Shown: positions 24,501 through 41,778 of the stretch, piece by piece
How the letters are laid out: each line of letters opens with the position of its first letter
Position numbering within the stretch: position 1 is the stretch's first letter
Source: Antennarius striatus
Lineage: Eukaryota; Chordata; Actinopteri; Lophiiformes; Antennariidae
Reading direction: 5' to 3'
Length of the DNA: 64,000 nt
NCBI RefSeq assembly: GCF_040054535.1
Contig: NC_090778.1
Coordinates: 13,609,501 to 13,673,500 of the forward strand
The notes under the pieces: model-generated
Told to the model about the DNA's origin: nothing
The model's input: the letters and a program-made list of their open reading frames with translations, nothing else
The model's database searches: none
Position numbers and translations under genes: made by a program

Positions 24501-27500
24501 TGTCCCTGATTGGATGCCCACCCACACAATGTGAGTGCGACCAGACTAGCTGAAGACCAAACATTACCAATCAGTGACAATAATAAATGGGTGGAAAATA
24601 CTCTTCAAAGGTTATTGTTATTGTATGCTGGACCGTATTAAACAGTACACAACGTAAAGCAAGTGGTGATAAACTGACATTTCCAGTTACCGCTGACACC
24701 AGGGCAAGGAAACACAACAGCAGGGAAGACGCTGACTCTGTGTGAGATCACATGTGTGAACACTATTGTTTTTTGTCCTTGTGTCACCGTCATGAACTAC
24801 CTTTAAGGGACCCGGACCATTAAATCACAGAAATGCGTACGTTTCTGTCAAGTCAGCACAAATTGTTCTGCTTTCCCTGTTACAAAATCCCCTGTTGAAG
24901 GAGTCCCTTGAATGGTCAGTCGTTGATGGCATGTTATCCTCTTTCTTACTGGAATACTGCTTAAATGTGTACTAAAAAATATATATATTTGTGTCATTTA
25001 TGCTTTTAGACGAAACGGTATAATGACTGAGAGATGACATTTCACAAGCACACACAGGAACTTTATGACAAAAACAAAAGACGGACCGACAAAGAGATCC
25101 TTATCAACCTGGAATTATAAGTTATATCAGTGTATGTTAAGTACATTAGAAATTAGATTCCCTAATAATATTTGCTGCTTCAAATTAACTGGTTCAATGG
25201 TTCAAAGGTTACAACAGGTTTGTCAGTAATGCTGGTGTTGAAGTCTATGTAGATTTATACAAAGAGGTATATTTAATATTAAGACAAAAATGTTCTCCTT
25301 TCTGCATTTTCCTTTTGGGGTTTGCCACAGCTGATTATCTTCTTTCAATAACTTCCGTTTTCTGTATCTTCTTAGTATTTAGACATACCAGATATAAATA
25401 GGGTGGACCTTTCATAAAGACATTTAAGCTTACCAAAACACAGCCTAATGAGAAAACAAAACTGCAGCCTTTAAAATGAACACATTTCATTGATTGGTAT
25501 ATTTGTATGGGTCAGTTTTAGCTATATATGGGTAATAACTGGGTGGTTTTGAGTTTAGTTGACAAACTTCAAAGAACAGAACCTTAGCCTAAAAATCTTT
25601 TGATAATTCACTATGTCTGCTGGTGAGAGAGCATATGAAGCACCTTCATATTCAAATTCAATTTACTCACTTTGATGATTTTTCATAAAGTGATTAATCC
25701 ACAGGGCCATGACAGTCGTCTTATATAAGCACAAGTTACAGCGGAAAGGCCGCAGGGTCCCATCTCTGAAGCGGACGTATTTCTTAATCCTGTTGACATA
25801 AAAATAAAAGAGGGATGCTCACAGCTGAAGACTGAAGTGACATTAATTTGTTTTATGTTTCTCATAACATTCTTGACCACTCTTGAACAAAGTGCTCATG
25901 CTGCATTGACAGTAGAATGATTAACTTGGTGACTTTGTTTAGAATGACTTGTAAAATACATCATTAAGCAATATTATCCTTATTTTTTTAAATAGCTAAA
26001 CTATGTCAAACTATACAATATCAGTGTCAAACCAAACTATACAACTATGCAATGCTAAACTATAACTGACTGGCAGTTCTGGACCTAGTTTCTAACTCCA
26101 GTCAATAAAGCTTCTTCTTACTTCTGTTTTAATCCTGAGGTAGACCGATTGTTCTGATTCTTGATAGTCGCCATGGCTGCATGACTAGACTCATGTGAAC
26201 GTAAACCTGCAAGTGACTTCAATGTCTTCCCACAATGTTTGCAGAGGAATTTGTCTTTCTTTGACTCCAGGCATGACTGCTCCAGATCAGTGGGTTTTGA
26301 AGGTGATGACCGATGACTCTGTGGCACACTCAAGGTTTCTGATGTCTCCTTTGACTTGGCTTGCTCCTCCACAGTTTCTAAACTTGGCAGTTCTTCTTGG
26401 CCACAGATCTGAAATTTAAAGTGACAAATAACACATTTTACACATAGATGTATCACTACAGCTGCAAATTGTTCTATTTGAACAGTGAACTTACCTTGAT
26501 GGTTTTATGCTCTGTTTTTCCAATAACAACCAAGGCCCTGTTCTTTGCAACCGTTGCTCTCCGTCTCTCTTTCTCACGGTGGCAATTCAGATGATAATGC
26601 AGTTTTCTAATTCCATATAACTTTTTGTTCTCGCAAAGGGAGCATTTGTAAAGCCCAGTGGTTTTCTTGGAAGGTTGTGATAACACAATAAAGTCCAATT
26701 TGAAATCTGAGCAATGAAAAGTATTATAATGGTCAATAAGCTTCTGGTATGAGTCGAACTTTAAGTCTGGACACAATTTACACTTGACCCGTACCATTTC
26801 CACAGGCTGGTTTATGATTCTCTTGTTTTTAAATTTGTTATACTTCTCTAGCAGCTTGGAAGCAGAAAGTGAATCCAATTTGTGAGCGTTTTTGTAATGA
26901 GTATGCAAATATTTTCGACACGATCCTTCATAGTTACACATGGTGCACTTAAACAGCACTTTATCATCCTGGCCTGGTGGGATGCTTGCTTGACATGTCT
27001 CAGCAGAAGTGGTGCTCACTGTCGGCATTTTAGTTTTTATAGAGACAGCTTCTAATTCTGAGTCCTGGTAGCCATATGCAGGTTTCACTTCAGCTTCAGC
27101 TGAACATTTGGATGCCATTCCTTCAGCCTGTTGATGGTCCCGATAGCAGTGGATTTTCAGTTTCTTCGATGATGCATGGATTTGTAGGCATATTTCACAA
27201 GCATAACCTCCTAGATTAGAACCTGTTCCAACAGTATACCCAGACATGTTGGATAATTGGATGTCAACCGTTTGAAGTTCATCAGCCCGGACTACAATTT
27301 TTGGATGCTTCATTTGGAAGTGGGTGAGGGTACCATGGTAACTCACATTGACATAACAGCAGCTTGGACACTTATAGAACATTTTTTTGTCTTCTCTTGT
27401 TGTACAATTAGATTCACATACATTAGAACTGATTTCTGCTTGATGAAATACTGCTTTTTTAGGAACTGCGGCGGCTGTCTTCTTCTTGGCCAGTTTGCAA

Positions 27501-30500
27501 GATGATGCATAGTACTTTAAGAAGGCTTCCCTTCCGTGTTTCTTAGCATAATGCATTCCTAGACGATTTTTCTTGAAATAGAATTTGGGACACAGGGTGC
27601 ACTTGTAGGAAAACTCCTCAGCCTTTGAAAGAAATTCATTGCTATGGTGAAACTGATAGTGCTGAGCAAGTTCAAACTTTGTGGTGCATTTATAAGAGCA
27701 GCACTGGCACGAAACCAAATTTGTTTTACTCAATGAGGAAGATTTGGATAGTGAGATTTTGTTGTGTGTCTTGAGTTTTTTTCTACTCACGGCTGATGGT
27801 TCAGGAACTGGTTTGGGCTTCTGTGGTAGTGTTCTTGCCACGGTCCCATTATGGCCTTCCTTGCAGTGCATGGTTAGCTTCTCGGGCGTTGTGCAAATTT
27901 GTGGGCAGGTTTTACACATATAACCACGAATTCTCAGCCCCGTGCTTTTCATTTTGACACAATCCTCCAATCCTTGTAAATTAATTTCATCCACATAAAG
28001 ACTGTCTACCATTTCTACGAGGCTTTGGTGCTTCATCTGGCAATGTCTGACAACTCCTTGATTGCTGGAATTTACATAGGTACAGTGGGGACAATTATAA
28101 ACATGTACTTTTGTTTGGATTTGTAATCCTTCTTGTTGCTGTTCATCTAAATCTTCCAGTGAAGCTCCTTGGTGTTTAATTCCACAGTGAACACTCACAC
28201 CATGTAGAGTGGGAAATACTGCAGAGCATTTTGCGCACTTGAACTTTTTTGAAGATATTGACTGACAAGATGAATCAGGCGATTTCTCAAATTCAATAGG
28301 AGCTTGGTAGGTGTCAAATGACGCAGGCAATTCCTTTTCAACTTGCGCGTGCCTACTTGCACTACGCTTTTTACTGCTGATGAGATAAAGGACTGAGCCA
28401 TCTTCTTTCACAGACCAGGGATGGACAGAACGATAATGGTATGTGATACTTGAGATAGAACTACCTTTAAATGAACACGCTCTGCACATATAGGTTTTAG
28501 TTTCACTTTGTCCAGAACTTTGAGATGGTAAACTGTCACCAGTGTCCTCACTAACACCCTCAGTGTGCTTTTTTTGAGTTTTCTTCTTTTTGGAAGGTAA
28601 TGCTTTGGGCCTGACATATAACTGAGTAGTCACATAATTAAGACTTCGTTTGCAATCTGGGTGTTGCTCCTGGTAGTGTTTAAAGACAACTGCTGCTTTT
28701 TTATGATAAAAGGCACACAACTCACAGTGAAACCCCACCATTAAAGTTCCTTGTTTTTGAGACAATGTTAAAACTGTTGCAACTAGGCGCTTTGACTTGT
28801 GGGCTTCTCGCATGTGCCTCTTCAAGAGACACGCATACTGGGTGTTGTATGGGCATTTAGGGCAACATAGAGGCCTTCGTGTTCTTGATGCTTTCGCAGA
28901 TAATGTTCCAAGCGTCTTTGTCTTTAATTCTTTTTTTCCCAAGGATGTCGTAGTGTGTTTTTGGCTTCCTTTTTTTTTAAGGTGTGATTTCTTTATCTTT
29001 GAAAGAATCATTGCAGTATGCTTCCGGATATGTTCTGCATCAGTCACAAATCCATCGTGCCGCGCAGCGTAATGCCGCAAAACCGTATGGATTTCTCTGT
29101 GTCTATAGTTACAAAAATGGCAGAAAAATACATCTTTCTCACCCTTGCTAATAAGTGGAAGAGGTAGATGAGCAGAAAAGGAAACATGCTTTGCGTAAAT
29201 TTTAGATTTTGTAATTTCATCACGAATCACGTATGTATACTCAACAACACTTTCCAACTTGATATCAATGCTGGGGTGGACTTTGGTTTGATGGTTCAAC
29301 ACTCCTTGTGCAGATGTATTTCCATAGTTACACTTTTGGCAGTAGAATAATTTTTCTGGAAAATTGTAGGGGTTTGCATCATTTCCTTCGTGTTCAACTT
29401 CCTTTTCAGTCTGTATGTCAAGTTGTTTAGAAATTTTAGAATCAAAAGATGTAGTTCTGGCTGAGACATCAGACTTTTTTTTAAACTTTTTCTGAGATTT
29501 TTTCTGCACATTAGCACTATACGATATTATAGCTTCAACACTGGTTGATACTTGTGCAGAATGTTTTGCGTTATGATGTCCTAGAACACCTTTTATTTTG
29601 GAACTCGAAAAATTGCAAAACTGGCAGTAAAACAAACAATTTGGCGAGTTCTCCATCTCAGTAGAAATTTCATCTACAGACTTGTGGTGTGACTTCTGTC
29701 TCTTTCTTCTGTTGGCACAAGATTCGTTTTCCGACACTCTGGGAGACTCTGAGTGAGTCTCGGAACAGTCCGGTGAGTGCTGAGGCAAAGAAATCTCATT
29801 TTGTGTTTTTTCTGTTTTCTTAAAAGAATCTGGGGGGGTCTTTCGAAGGGAAGATCTTTTTTTTGGTGGCACAAAGTTTGGACACTTATCCGGTATCATT
29901 TGCGACATTGTTTCCATAGCAACAGAAGCTGACTGTTTAATTTTGTCTATTGTGACTGCTACTTCAGGGTGGTGTCTCTTGTAATGAACATGCATAACTA
30001 TAACTGATTTATGATTAAACTTGCAGCTGTTGCAATGATATATTCCACAGTGTTCTCCCTTGGAAGTAGGAGGTTGCAGGGACGATGCATTTTTGACTTC
30101 CTCACATGGTGTATGCACGCTCTTGTGATTAATCTCTTGTGATTTTTCTGCATTGGGCACATTTTCACAATTAATCAACTGTGAGTGTCCGTCTTGGGGT
30201 CTCATCCTGGAATATCTGCTGTACATTAAAGAATTATCCATTTTGTGTTTTGGGTGATTCTCCTTGTAATGTTCTTTCAATGGTGTCAATGTATCAGTGA
30301 AAAATTGACACAAAAAACATTTGTAAACTAAATAAAACTCATGTGATTGCATGGTGAAGATATTTGGAGCCCCTGGATGATTTTCACTGTAGTGTTTTTT
30401 AAGGGTAGCTGTGCTTAGAAATTCAACTGGGCACTCCAAGCAACGAAAGGTAGCACTCTGATCATTTGAATCCTGAATGTAGACAGCCCTAAATTTTATG

Positions 30501-31628
30501 TATGGATGGTCATTCTGATAATGAGCAGAAAGACGACTTATGGTCCCATCACTGTAGTCACAGTGCTTGCAATAATAAACATCTGGGCACTTCACATTTC
30601 CATGAAGATTAACCTTCTTTTTGTCTTCATTTTCATCACATTCAAAAGACAACTCTGTATTGCTCAATCGTTGGTGTGTAGTCCCATTTGCTTCCTCTAG
30701 GAGCTCCATGTCTTCTGTTTCTGACTTAATTTTTTTAGTGGGAGGACTTGTAGAGCTTTCATTGATGGACCTCTTGCCATTCATGTTTGGGTGTCTAAGA
30801 TCAGGAATTCGAAGATGGTCATCTGGCAAAAAATTGTGATTTTCACATGCAGAGACATCAATCACAGGCTTTGCTGTCACTTTAAACACGCCACCTTTGG
30901 TTGGACTAGACTCAGATGGAGTCTTTTCCAAAATCAGTGTCTCTGTGGGGCCATCTAAAACTTCTGGGCTATCAAACAACTTCGTTGGCAGCATTCCATT
31001 TGATCCACGTGTTTCCTTAATGCATTTTTTGATGGCTTGCGATGGCTTATTGTAGCTTTCTGTGTCCTCTGAAGAGTTCAGTGTGAACTTAGTTGTTGAG
31101 GTAGGCATGGCTAAGAAAATACAGGAATTCATCTTTGAATGTGAATTTCCCTGGCGATGACAAATTTGGTTCTGTGAGCTGTCGGAATTCATCACACTTC
31201 CTATCACATTTTCTGATTTTAGTTGACACTGGGCCTCGTGCTCACTCACATTTCGGTGGTGGAATTCAAAGTTATCTCCCAAATTACTGTTATTGTTGTC
31301 AGTGCTAGCTTTGTCAGTCGCAGCTTTGTTGAAACCAGCTTCACTGAGAGCAACGTCTACACCAAAGCCATGATCCTCGGTAAAGTGCTCAAATAAGTAG
31401 ACCTTGGATTTGAAGAGGAGTGTACAGTGTCTACACTGGATATTCTTGGGGGATTCTTGAGTGACAGCTTGATTGTATGTCATGTGACCAGAGGGAGAAC
31501 TGTGCATTGAATCTGAGAAAATAAATAATAGGTACTGTTGAGTGGTTCATGCACTACAGAAAACAACACTTGGCATTGCTAGACAGATATTGATGCTAAA
31601 TACCTTTTTGCATCTCGTTTTCCTCCAT
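18599..31628 (-). CDS. ZNF462-like C2H2 zinc-finger protein (divergent paralog)
   Basis: Exons, 5' to 3': 31628-31604 (MEENEMQK), 31512-26495, 26408-26122, 25789-25671, 23167-23033, 22922-22697, 22328-22186, 22083-21860, 20312-19232, 18708-18599. Total 7368 nt, 2455 aa (human ZNF462 is about 2500). The 5018-bp exon holds 21 C2H2-type fingers, e.g. YYCKHCDYSDGTISRLSAHY followed by HPYIKF, the spacing and wording of ZNF462. Later exons match the ZNF462 C-terminus closely: HPDVQRQLNQY, NMIDHIVLHREERVVPMEV, PKLSRYLQGLVFRCHKCTF, NHELVGQINLDQ, and a last finger CQYCGRKLLNSAELERH ending RHGM. The ZNF462 N-terminal fingers are not present before the giant exon, and the 1081-bp exon encodes a long acidic low-complexity insert. 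ZNF462 is a nuclear chromatin-linked regulator; the role here is inferred. An untranslated exon probably ends at 31971. Confidence 0.88.
20313..21859 (-). other. Intron of the ZNF462-like gene
   Basis: 1.5-kb AT-rich intron. No embedded gene or recognisable transposon. Confidence 0.5.
23405..23757 (+). repeat. tRNA-derived SINE, near full length
   Basis: Head with box A-like GTGGCACAGTGCGTAGCGC and box B-like GGTTCCGGGTTCGAGTCCC, then the body phrases GGAGTTTGCATGTTCTTCC, TAATTGGCCAGTCC and CAGCTGGGATAGGCTCCAG, ending in a (GAAT)n tail near 23742-23757. Lies in an intron of the ZNF462-like gene, in opposite orientation. Confidence 0.85.
23758..25670 (-). other. Intron sequence of the ZNF462-like gene, with one possible LINE/SINE tail
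   Basis: No gene seen. Around 24395-24416 the text TTAATAAAATATCTATCTATC looks like the 3' end of an L2-type LINE or a SINE sharing its tail. The rest of the tract is unassigned. Confidence 0.4.
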
Positions 31629-31979
31629 GAACCAAGAGCCTTACTTATAAAGACACCTGGAGGACTGAAAGTATGGTTTACATTACTACACAGTGCAGAC
31701 CCAGCACCGTGTAACTCACTTTGTAAAACTCGTAAGTAAGGCACATCACTGAGGTTTTCTACAGATAAAAAACTTATTAACGACAGTAGGTTGGAAACAA
31801 CTTATTAGTGGACTTCTCTCTGTACATATAGGTTAGCTATTGTTTCGTTCAAATGAACAATAAATAAGCGAAGTTCAGGCCTACTGCAATTTAAATTAAC
31901 TCCGTAAAAACAGTCAAAATAAGTGAATTAATGTAATTTAGCAAAAAACACAGTGGTATCATGTACTCACATTTGTCGA

Positions 31980-32230
31980 CAGCCACAGGAAAAGCTTTAA
32001 TATACACTGTTTTGTATCATTGTTGTTGATAAGGTGAAGAGACCACTGATTTCCGCCATTTTTCCCGCGAGTGCACCGCTATATGGTTCGTTCTTCCGCT
32101 GCAACAATGGAATGATTCAAGTAGAATACTACTTCCTCCAAATCTCTCTTGGCCTTCAAAATAAAATTCTTACGCTCGCTTCATCGTGTCATTCACAAAA
32201 GCGCACTCTATTCCGCTAACTTTGCGATTT
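31980..32230 (-). promoter_or_regulatory. Likely promoter and 5' exon of the ZNF462-like gene
   Basis: A donor site on the minus strand at 31971/31970 (ACAAAT then GTGAGT) marks a non-coding first exon. Upstream, 32040-32220 has more CpG than the surroundings, including TTCCCGCGAG and CTTCCGC, an ETS-like motif. No TATA box assigned. Confidence 0.4.
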
Positions 32231-32527
32231 GCTACACTTGAAAATTAAAATAACTTAATTCTTGGATAAATCAATGTCTTCTATGTCTTTGGAACTCTTG
32301 TTCTAACTCGTTCATATAAACACTGGTCTTTATGCCTAGTTCCTCCGATAGTTCTTTGGTTAGTATGCAGTACAGTCCTACAATTATAGATGACAGTCGA
32401 TTTTAAAAAAGACAATTTTTTATAAACGATTTTCTATAAATTAAAATGTGATTTATTAGCCAATACCCAATTTCTGTAGACTGTTTAAATTGAGCAGGAC
32501 AGAAGTCCACAGAATTATTTTGAAACT

Positions 32528-32541
32528 GAATATGCTGGCCA
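32528..32541 (+). repeat. Left target-site duplication of the RTE LINE
   Basis: GAATATGCTGGCCA, identical to 35080-35093 on the other side of the element. Confidence 0.85.
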
Positions 32542-35079
32542 GTACTGTAGCAGCAAGAGGGCGCAAGCCAGTGTCTTATTGTGCCGGTCCCAAGCCTGGA
32601 TAAATAAGGAAGGCTGTGTCAGGAAGGGCCTATGACTTGAAACTTTTGCCAAATCAAAAAAGTGTGAATCAAATGTATGACTTCCATACCGGATTGGTCG
32701 AGGCCCAGGTTAACAACGACCGCCATTGGTGCTGTTCACCTACAAGGTGCCGGTGGAAATTGGACTACTGTTAGTCGAAGAAGGAGTGGAGTAAAGTGTG
32801 TTGTAGGGAAGAGAGAAAAGAGGAACGCCAAGAGTATAGGACTAAGAGTAGGAACGTTGAATGTTGGAACTATGACAGCAAAAGGTAGAGAGTTGGTTGA
32901 CATGATGCAGAGCAGGAAGGTAGACATACTGTGTGTCCAGGAGACCAGATAAAAAGATAGCAAGGTTAGAAGTTTAGGAGCAGGGTTCAAGTTGTTCTAT
33001 CATGGTGTAGATAGGAAGATAAATGGAGTAGGGGTTATCTTGAAGCAGGAGTTTCTGAGGAATGTCCTAGAGGTGAAAATAGTGTCGAAATGGTGGAAGC
33101 TGAAAAAGGGGGAGTGTTGCATTACTTTTAGGAAGGAGTTAAGACAGGCTGTGGGTGGTCAGGAGTGCTTCGAGATGGACAATTACAGCTAATGTTATCA
33201 GGGAGACAGCTAGGAGAATACTTGGTGTGTCAACTGGAAGGAAAGTAGATAAGGAGACTTGGTAGTGGAATGAGGAGGTACAGAAGTATATACAGAGAAA
33301 GAGGTTAGCTAAGAGGAAGTGGGACACTGAGAGGACTGAGGAGAGTAGACAGGAGTACAGGGAGATGCAGTGTAAGGTGAAAGTAGAGGTAGCAAAGGCC
33401 AAACAAGGGGCTTATGATGACTTGTATGCTGGGTTGGACAGTAAGGAGGGAGAGACTGATCTATACTGTTTGGCAAGACAGAGAGACAGAGATGGGAAGG
33501 ACGTGCAGCAGGTTAGGATGATTAAGGATAGGGATGGAAATGTATTGACAGGTGCCAGTAGTGTGATGGGAAGATGGAAAGTGTACTTTGAATAGTTGAT
33601 GAACAAGGAAAATGAGAGAGAACAAAGACAAGAAGAGGCGGCTGTTGTTTACCAGGAAGTTGCAAAGGTTAGTCAGGATGAAGTGAGGAGGGCATTGAAG
33701 AGAATGAAGAGTGGAAAGGCAGTCGGTCCTGATTATATACCTGTGGAGGTTTGGAAGTGTCCAGGAGAGGTGGCAGTAGAGTTTCTGACTGGATTGTTCA
33801 ACAGGATCTTAGATAGTGAGAAGATGCCTGAGGAATGTAGGAGAAGTGCACTGGTGCCCATTTTTAAGAACAAGGGAGATGTGCAGAGTTGTGGCAACTA
33901 CAGAGGAATAAAGCTGATGAGCCATACAGGGAAGTTATGGGAAAGAGTAGTTGAAGCTAGACTAAGGGCAGAAGTGAGCATTTGTGAGCAGCAGTATGGT
34001 TTCATGCCAAAAAAGAGTACTACAGATGCAGTGTTTGCTTTGAAAATGTTGATAGAGAAGTACAGAGAAGGCCAGAGGGAGCTGTATTGTATTTTTGTAA
34101 ATCTGGAGAAAGCTTATGACAGGGTGCCCAGAGAGGAACTGTGGTATTGTATGAGGAAGTCTGGAGTGGCAGAGAAGTATGTTAGAGTGGTGCAGGACAT
34201 GTATGAGGACTGTAAGACAGTGGTGAGGTGTGCTGTAGGTGTGACAGAGGAGTTCAAGGTGGAGGTGGGACTGCATCAGGGATCAGCTCTGAGCCCCTTC
34301 TTGTTCGCTATGGTGATGGACAGGCTGACAGACGAGGTTAGATAGGAATCTCCATGGACTGTGATGTTTTCAGATGACATTGTGATCTGTAGTGAGAGCA
34401 GGGAACAGGTGGAGGAAAAGCTAGAGAGGTGGAGGTTTGTCCTGGAAAGGAGAGGAATGAAGGTTGGCCGCAGTAAGACAGAGTACATGCATGTGAATGA
34501 GAGGGTCACAAGTGGAAGAGTGAAGTTACAGGGACAAGAGATTAAGAAGGCGGAGGATTTTGGTGAAGAAGGATGGAATAGGTGGAGAAAAGTGTCAGGT
34601 GTGATGTGTGATAGAAGAGTTTCAGCTAAAATGAAAGGAAAGGTGTACAAAACTGTGGTGAGACCAGCGATGTTGTTTGGTCTAGAGACAGTGTCACTGA
34701 GGAAAAGACAGGAGACAGAGCTGGAGGTAGCAGAGATGCTGAGGTTCTCTCTGGGAGTGACCAGGATGATTGGGTCAGGAATGAGTACATCAGAGGGACA
34801 GCACATGTTAGAGGTTTTGGAGATAAAGTCAGAGAGGCCAGACTGAGATGGTTTGGACATGTCCAGAGGAGAGATAGTGAATATATTGGTAGAAGGATGC
34901 TGAGTTTTGAACTGCCAGGCAGGAGGCCTAGAGGAAGACCAAAGAGGAGGTTTATGGATGTAGTGAAAGAGGACATGAAGGTAGTTGGTGTGAGAGAAGA
35001 GGATGCAGAAGACAGGGTTAGATGGAGGCAACTGATTCGCTGTGGCAATCCCTGAAGGGGAAAGCTGAAAGAAGAAGAA
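32542..35079 (+). mobile_element. RTE-clade LINE, internally deleted and frame-broken
   Basis: 5' part has the fish RTE leader (GGGCGCAAGCCAGTGTC, TGCCGGTCCCAAGCC). An ORF at 32677-32952 starts the apurinic endonuclease (LRVGTLNVGTM, DILCVQETR). Most of the endonuclease is missing between about 32955 and 33365. Reverse transcriptase follows at 33596-34345 (SGKAVGPDYIPVEVWK, NYRGIKLMSHTGKLWE, QYGFMPKKSTTDAVFA, LEKAYDRVPREELWY, GLHQGSALSPFLF) and continues in another frame at 34361-34846 with the catalytic box FSDDIVICSE. Stops and frameshifts make it inactive. The 3' end is the RTE signature ending in GAA repeats. A 14-bp target-site duplication brackets it, so the borders are nearly exact. 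Confidence 0.92.
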
Positions 35080-35093
35080 GAATATGCTGGCCA
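35080..35093 (+). repeat. Right target-site duplication of the RTE LINE
   Basis: GAATATGCTGGCCA, the same 14 bases as 32528-32541. Confidence 0.85.
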
Positions 35094-36096
<1,003 letters not shown>

Positions 36097-36639
36097 CTAT
36101 AATACATGAATTCGTCGAAGGAGACGATTAAATTACGAAAACGTCACTGAAAACACAAATCGTACAACACAACAAATGTCATCTAAAAAAAAATAAAAAA
36201 TTACACACACTTGTAAACTTTTTTATTAAGAAACCCTGTTGGTTAAATACGTAATTCTAAACCGATCGGAAACACGTTCGTGAGGGTTACATTTCGCGTA
36301 TGTATTTGGTTCCGAGTATTGTTTCTCCCGGAGCGATATTTTGGACGTACAACGACAGAGAATCGCTGCTGCGCTGTCGCTATGACTAGTGGATGTCCAC
36401 TGTTGGATTTGTGTTTTCATGTTCCGCAGCCAACAGTGTAAGTACGGCCCTTTCAGAATTTAGTTATAGACATGTAAATGTTTATAGTGTGTCTAGCTTG
36501 AGCTAGAGATAGACGAGGTGGATTATGGGTAACGTCAATAACATGGAATGAATGACAGCGTTATACTCTTTAAGTGTCTGCCTACAACGTCACTTAGTTC
36601 TACCAGCTGATACAATTAGAAAGACACTTGGATATAAAA

Positions 36640-36640
<1 letters not shown>

Positions 36641-36724
<84 letters not shown>
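36641..36724. repeat. (CA)n microsatellite in the coq2 5' intron
   Basis: About 41 uninterrupted CA units between the putative upstream exon and the first coding exon. Confidence 0.97.
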
Positions 36725-36725
<1 letters not shown>

Positions 36726-36912
36726 CCCAGGATTTTTCCAGCAGATTCCTGCTTGCAGAAAAGGAATGCCTGTGGCAGCAAATCAGTCTTCTCCTTTGAA
36801 AAAACCGGCTGACAAAACATTTTGTTCATGTTGTCATTTGTGTGTTCAGGGATGCGGTTTTTTCCTCGGAAAGAAGATAACGACTACATCCATCTGACCA
36901 CAGAGAAACACC

Positions 36913-41245
<4,333 letters not shown>

Positions 41246-41716
41246 ATTGAGATAATCAGTGAACGTTTTATTACATGTGCAATCAACATAATAATGGTAC
41301 ACACTGTAATTTATGGTTTTCAAACCATAATTGGTACTAACAATAAAGTGATTGGGTTGTGTTTACTCATAAGATGCTATTTATATTTGTTCTTTTTGTC
41401 CATGTTCTTGTAGACGAGATGATAGTCTTGTCTACAGCTGCCTTGTGGGAAAGCAGCTGTAGTTCTGCCGTGTCCCAGCTCTGAACACACCCAACTGTTA
41501 CAAATATCCATGTCCTAACAGGTCCAAGGCCTGAAGGGTAAATTCAACATGTCAAGAGTTTGACTCAAGGAGTCAACTTCCTTTATTTTATGAGTTCATG
41601 ACTAATTATTTGGGTCATTAATCGATATTCAACCACATGGTCTTTTGCTTAGACAAAATATGTAATGTAAGATGTTGTTGGGACTTGCACAATTTTTGAA
41701 ATTGTATGTATATGTA

Positions 41717-41726
<10 letters not shown>

Positions 41727-41774
<48 letters not shown>
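41727..41774. repeat. (TA)n on the 3' side of the LINE insertion
   Basis: GT run then about 22 TA units, ending where the LINE 3' end begins. Confidence 0.9.
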
Positions 41775-41778
<4 letters not shown>

